A stretch of 64,000 bases of DNA from Altericroceibacterium spongiae. Lineage in GTDB: Bacteria; Pseudomonadota; Alphaproteobacteria; Sphingomonadales; Sphingomonadaceae. Of the stretch, positions 61,083 to 64,000 are shown one piece after another (within the stretch, counting starts at the first letter, position 1; every line of letters begins with the position of its first letter). The notes beneath the pieces are model-generated. The model searched no databases, was not told the origin of the DNA, and was given only the letters and a program-made list of their open reading frames with translations. The DNA is taken from assembly GCF_003610805.1 (NCBI RefSeq), contig NZ_RAPF01000002.1, positions 450,767 to 514,766 of the forward strand, in the 5' to 3' direction. Made by a program: the position numbers and the translations under genes.

Positions 61083-62429
61083 ATGCTTGACCCCGTTACT
61101 GCGCAGGAACGCTGCGCAGCGCTGATCGATCTCGCGCTTCGCCATGGAGCGGATGCCGCCGATTCCATCGCAATTGGCAGTGCCAGCCAGAGCGTCGATG
61201 TGCGGCTGGGCAAGCTCGAAGGGGTGGACCGTTCGGAAACCGCCGATATCGGTTTGCGGGTCTTTATCGGTTCTCAATCCGCATCGATCAGTGCAAGCGA
61301 TCTTAGTGATGACGCGCTGTCCGAACTGGCCGAACGGGCAGTGACGATGGCACGGGCCGCACCGGAAGATGCTTATGCCGGGCTGGCTCCCGAAGAGAAG
61401 CTGGCGCATGGGCCATTTCCCGATTTCGATCTTGTCGACTCCTTTGAAACCTCGCCGGAATGGCTGCGTGACAGGGCGATGGAAGTGGAGGATGCGGCGC
61501 GGGGTGTAACAGGTGTCACCAATAGCGAAGGCGGTTCGGCCAGTGTCGGGCAGAGCTGCGCAGCATTGGCTACAAGCCACGGTTTTTCGGGCTTTTCTGC
61601 CGGAACGAGCCATTCGATCAGCGCCAGTGTCATTGCCGGAGAAGGCTCTGCCATGCAGCGCGATTATGATTATGCCACAAGGCGCCATGTCGCGGATTTG
61701 CCATCCTGCGCAGCGATCGGCCGCAGCGCCGGAGAGCGGGCGGTGGCGCGGCTCGATCCGGGGCGTTTGCCGAGCGGACCGATGCCAGTCGTGCTCGATC
61801 CCAGAGTGGGCGGATCGCTGATCGGACATCTGCTCGGGGCCATGTCGGGCCCTGCCATTGCCCGTCGGTCTAGCTTTCTGCTGGGCCGTGAGAATGACGT
61901 GTTATTCCCCGAAAATCTGCGGATTCTGGACGATCCGCACCGGCAACGCGGGTTGCGTTCGCGCGCCTTTGACGGAGAGGGGCTGGCCACTGCGCCGCGC
62001 CCTCTGGTCGAGGGTGGACGGATCACCGGCTGGCTTGCCAATTGCGCGGCGGCCCGGCAGCTGGGCATCGCACCGACCGGACATGCTGCGCGCGGAGCGG
62101 GTGGCTCTCCGGGTGTCTCGGCCAGCAATGTTCACCTTGAGGCGGGACCCTGTTCGCGCGAGGAGCTGATTGCCGATATCGCCGATGGCATATTGGTGAC
62201 CGAGCTGTTCGGGCAGGGGGTCAATATGGTGACGGGCGATTATAGTCGGGGTGCCAGTGGGTTTCGCATAATCGGGGGTGAAATTGCGGGTCCTGTGGCA
62301 GAATTTACCATTGCAGGGCATTTGATCGACATGTTCAATGCGCTGAAACCGGCAAATGACCTCGAAATGATCCGCGGGGTCAATGTGCCGAGCCTCAGAA
62401 TTGACGGAATGACCATTGCGGGGACGTGA
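61083..62429 (+). CDS. pmbA: TldD/PmbA family metallopeptidase regulator PmbA (TldE)
   Basis: A 448-residue protein of the TldD/TldE family. PmbA is the non-metal-binding partner of the TldD protease, which processes peptides such as microcins. Features: RHGADAADSIAIGSASQSVDVRLGKLEGVDRSE near the N-terminus, LDPRVGGSLIGHLLGAMSG in the middle, and a C-terminal GNTS-like NVTGDYSRGASGF (MVTGDYSRGASGFRIIGGEI). No HExxxH motif is present, as expected for PmbA. TldD is not in the window. Confidence 0.92.
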   Translation: MLDPVTAQERCAALIDLALRHGADAADSIAIGSASQSVDVRLGKLEGVDRSETADIGLRVFIGSQSASISASDLSDDALSELAERAVTMARAAPEDAYAGLAPEEKLAHGPFPDFDLVDSFETSPEWLRDRAMEVEDAARGVTGVTNSEGGSASVGQSCAALATSHGFSGFSAGTSHSISASVIAGEGSAMQRDYDYATRRHVADLPSCAAIGRSAGERAVARLDPGRLPSGPMPVVLDPRVGGSLIGHLLGAMSGPAIARRSSFLLGRENDVLFPENLRILDDPHRQRGLRSRAFDGEGLATAPRPLVEGGRITGWLANCAAARQLGIAPTGHAARGAGGSPGVSASNVHLEAGPCSREELIADIADGILVTELFGQGVNMVTGDYSRGASGFRIIGGEIAGPVAEFTIAGHLIDMFNALKPANDLEMIRGVNVPSLRIDGMTIAGT

Positions 62430-62434
62430 CAAGG

Positions 62435-62523
62435 GGGCCTGACAGGCTCCGAACAGGGCCATAAACGCGCGAACGGGGCCAGACCCGCATCGGACAGGGC
62501 CAGACGCTTATCTGACCGGGCCA
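62435..62523 (+). repeat. Five GGGCC[AT] repeats at 20-21-bp spacing
   Basis: GGGCCT at 62435 and GGGCCA at 62456, 62476, 62497 and 62518 (start positions), spacers 14-15 nt with a recurring GAC at their starts and ACA/ACG at their ends. It fills most of the gap between pmbA and the MATE remnant. The first spacer matches the array at 21473-21520. Confidence 0.75.
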
Positions 62524-62581
62524 GTGAGCGATATGCCTGCGCCCTTATGCCAGCGCGCAGGCCGCCCGGTTCTCGCTGCCT

Positions 62582-62983
62582 CTATCGCGCCGAGGCTTCT
62601 GTCTCCGCCGGCTCTTCCTCCCCGGCAGGCCGGACGAGATTTTTCCGCCAGGGCCCTTTCGCCAGCCAGATCAGGCATAGCAGCGCCGCGCCGCTATTGG
62701 CGATCGGATAGCTCCACCACACGCCCAGCACACCCAGCGCTGTCGCCAGGGAAAGCAGCGCGGCGGAGGGAAGCTGCAACAGCCATTGCATCGCGATGGA
62801 AATCGTCATCGCCTGCCGCGTGCTGCCCGCGCCGCGAAACACGCCATTCAGCACCTGCACCAGCGCCATCGTGCCGAGAAAGGGGAAGCATATCCGGTTG
62901 AGGCGGACCGCTTCGGCAATCAGTTCGGGATTGTCCGGCCCGATCAGCGCGAGCGGAGAGGGGGGCTGTCCGCAAGCTGCGGT
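62582..62983 (-). pseudogene. MATE-family efflux transporter, C-terminal remnant
   Basis: An open frame of about 134 codons with the last part of a MATE transporter: ALIGPDNPELIAEAVRLNRI, LNGVFRGAGSTRQAM (the MATE C-terminal-half motif) and three membrane helices, ending in a charged tail. Roughly two thirds of the protein, the N-terminal part, is missing. The frame upstream is cut by TGA 62984-62986, which is the stop of the unrelated restriction-enzyme frame. A deletion or insertion has joined two genes here. Confidence 0.8.
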
Positions 62984-63631
62984 TCAGAGCTGAATGATCT
63001 CATGATGACGATAAAGTTGCGTCAGATTTGCATGAGCTACGCGAAACTGGCTTCGCCGCTTGATTTTCGGCGTTGGGGATGATGCCTGTTCAACTTTTAC
63101 CGCCGGGTCGTAATATACCTTGCCGGATGCGAAAGCTTTAAGGAACAACAGAAAATCCGTCTGTTCGCACAGAAGAATCCGCGCACCATAGCTATATTCC
63201 GGAGGGGGTGTGCGAAATACAGAAGGTATATAGGCGGCTTGCGCATGTTTGCGGTTCCAGTGGGCCATCATTCCTTTGAACGACCAGAATGCGGCGACTT
63301 CCTGCGTTGCATTGATGAGTGCCATCCCGCCATCGAAGTCGGTAATTTTTTCTGTAGTGGCATTATAGCCTGTCAGCGTCATATGCAGGCCGGTCAGGGA
63401 ATGAGGTGCACGCTGGCAATCGTAGCGTCCGCCAAAATTGAACCGGTCGGGCCTGCCAGCCTGATCCGGGTAACCGAACCGTTTCATGAATGCAGCGACA
63501 CCTTCCTTGCGATAAATGCCACCGGTCGGTTCAGGTGTCATGAGTGTAACAGGCGATCTGGGCCTGAAAGATACAAAGTCACCTACGCCATATTGCTTGA
63601 TTTCCCATCCCAGGAAATCGGGTTCGGCGTA
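62984..63631 (-). pseudogene. MvaI/BcnI-type restriction endonuclease, N-terminally truncated
   Basis: The frame is open from 63631 to its stop at 62984 (216 codons). It contains the PD-(D/E)xK core PDFLGWEIKQYGV followed by TLMTPEPTGGIYRKEGV, GRPDRFNFGGRYD, a CEQTDFLLFLKAFASGKVYYDP segment and KIKRRSQFRV, which I recognise as the MvaI/BcnI-like nuclease domain. The catalytic motif lies upstream of the only internal ATG (63541) and behind a TAA (63632-63634), so the intact N-terminal start is lost. No matching methyltransferase is in the window. Confidence 0.75.
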
Positions 63632-63634
63632 TTA

Positions 63635-63872
63635 TTAATAAGAAACAGAAATAGCATGAAATTTCTACAAATATCCCAACTGATCAACTTTATGCCATCG
63701 CAAAGGAGAGCCTAACAACTTATAGACACGCAAGCAATAATTATCACTTATGCAGAAGTATCTGTTCCATATATCAGAAGCGAGGGTTTCTATGCTCAAG
63801 TCATCATGTTTTGATCCGCGCATTTCATAAACGACCGTGGAAGTTCGATTTGACGTCACCTTAATTGAGAAA
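63635..63872. other. Unassigned gap between restriction remnant and IS end
   Basis: AT-rich sequence with one 74-codon minus-strand frame (63665-63889) that I cannot assign; it may carry the shifted N-terminal part of the restriction enzyme, or be noncoding. Confidence 0.4.
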
Positions 63873-64000
63873 TTAGGCTTCGTGGACAAAGGGTATCCAG
63901 AGCTTGATTGAAGCGAGAGCGACGAAGCCGAGATAGGATTCCTTGGTTTTGTCGTAGCGGGTGGCGACCCTGCGCCAGTTCTTCAGTTTGTTGAACAGGC
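63873..64000 (-). mobile_element. IS5-type transposase, C-terminal part at the window edge
   Basis: The minus-strand frame reads FNKLKNWRRVATRYDK, then KESYLGFVALASIKLWIPFVHEA and stops at 63873; this is the C-terminal end of IS5-family (IS427 group) DDE transposases. The rest lies beyond the window, so the inverted repeats and intactness cannot be seen. Its insertion may have caused the nearby gene damage. Confidence 0.85.

Noticed and set aside
62435..62523. A CRISPR array
   Set aside because: The repeat core is 6 nt and spacers are about 15 nt and similar to each other; there are no cas genes.
63665..63889. A 74-codon minus-strand gene
   Set aside because: No recognised motif and it overlaps the transposase end; it may be a frameshifted piece of the restriction enzyme, which I cannot prove.

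Overview
The window looks like chromosome of an alphaproteobacterium of the order Sphingomonadales (Novosphingobium/Sphingobium/Erythrobacteraceae type). The reasons are an alphaproteobacterial core (CtrA response regulator, FzlA-type GST homologue, MetX-MetW pair, UbiM-like ubiquinone hydroxylase, DUF1674/SDHAF4 protein) together with lignin-fragment catabolism genes typical of sphingomonads (lignostilbene dioxygenase, LigW-like decarboxylase, LigD-like Calpha-dehydrogenases). All family assignments come from reading motifs; no database search was run.

Layout: 1-923 is the end of metX plus metW. 939-10247 (minus strand) is one formaldehyde-to-CO2 operon: glutathione-dependent formaldehyde dehydrogenase (adhC), two tandem VOC proteins, S-formylglutathione hydrolase, and an NAD-dependent molybdenum formate dehydrogenase (fdsG, fdsB, fdsA, fdsD, fdhD) with mobA embedded. 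10386-27041 is a catabolic region for lignin-derived aromatic dimers: an AAHS transporter and MarR regulator, a NOV1-like lignostilbene dioxygenase, a GMC oxidoreductase, a DUF3237 protein, a benzoylformate-decarboxylase-like ThDP enzyme, two further MFS transporters, a QorB-like reductase, a LigW-like decarboxylase, an aldehyde dehydrogenase, and an SDR / secreted NTF2-like protein / SDR operon. Two near-identical 19-bp operator-like dyads flank this region. A plausible logic is that side-chain oxidation and deformylation of lignin dimers gives stilbenes plus formaldehyde; the dioxygenase cleaves the stilbenes to aldehydes and the neighbouring operon burns the formaldehyde.

27178-45283 is mostly housekeeping: fzlA, msrB, a class A PBP, a Do-type protease, hflC/hflK, mrp, a lone IorB-like molybdopterin subunit, hemH, an SDHAF4 homologue, an RsmB-like methyltransferase, msrA, a secreted methyltransferase-like protein, ubiM, aguB and folK, whose 3' end runs into a tRNA-Lys gene.

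45236-55933 is a 10.7-kb integrative element in that tRNA-Lys gene, bounded by perfect 48-bp repeats. It encodes integrase, an AlpA-type regulator, a RepA/primase-like ATPase beside an iteron-rich putative origin, and a complete-looking head and packaging module (TerL, HNH, capsid, prohead protease, connectors, portal), but no recognisable tail, lysis or large terminase-partner genes. This is the gene content of a capsid-forming phage satellite (cf-PICI-like), and it is the most interesting feature of the window.

55934-62429 returns to core genes (trmB, ctrA, rpoN, lptB, a small membrane protein, pmbA). The right end is scarred: a MATE transporter lacks its N-terminal part, abuts a broken MvaI/BcnI-type restriction endonuclease gene, and the window ends inside an IS5-type transposase. 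Dispersed intergenic repeats built on GGGCCA with a 21-bp period occur at two distant sites.
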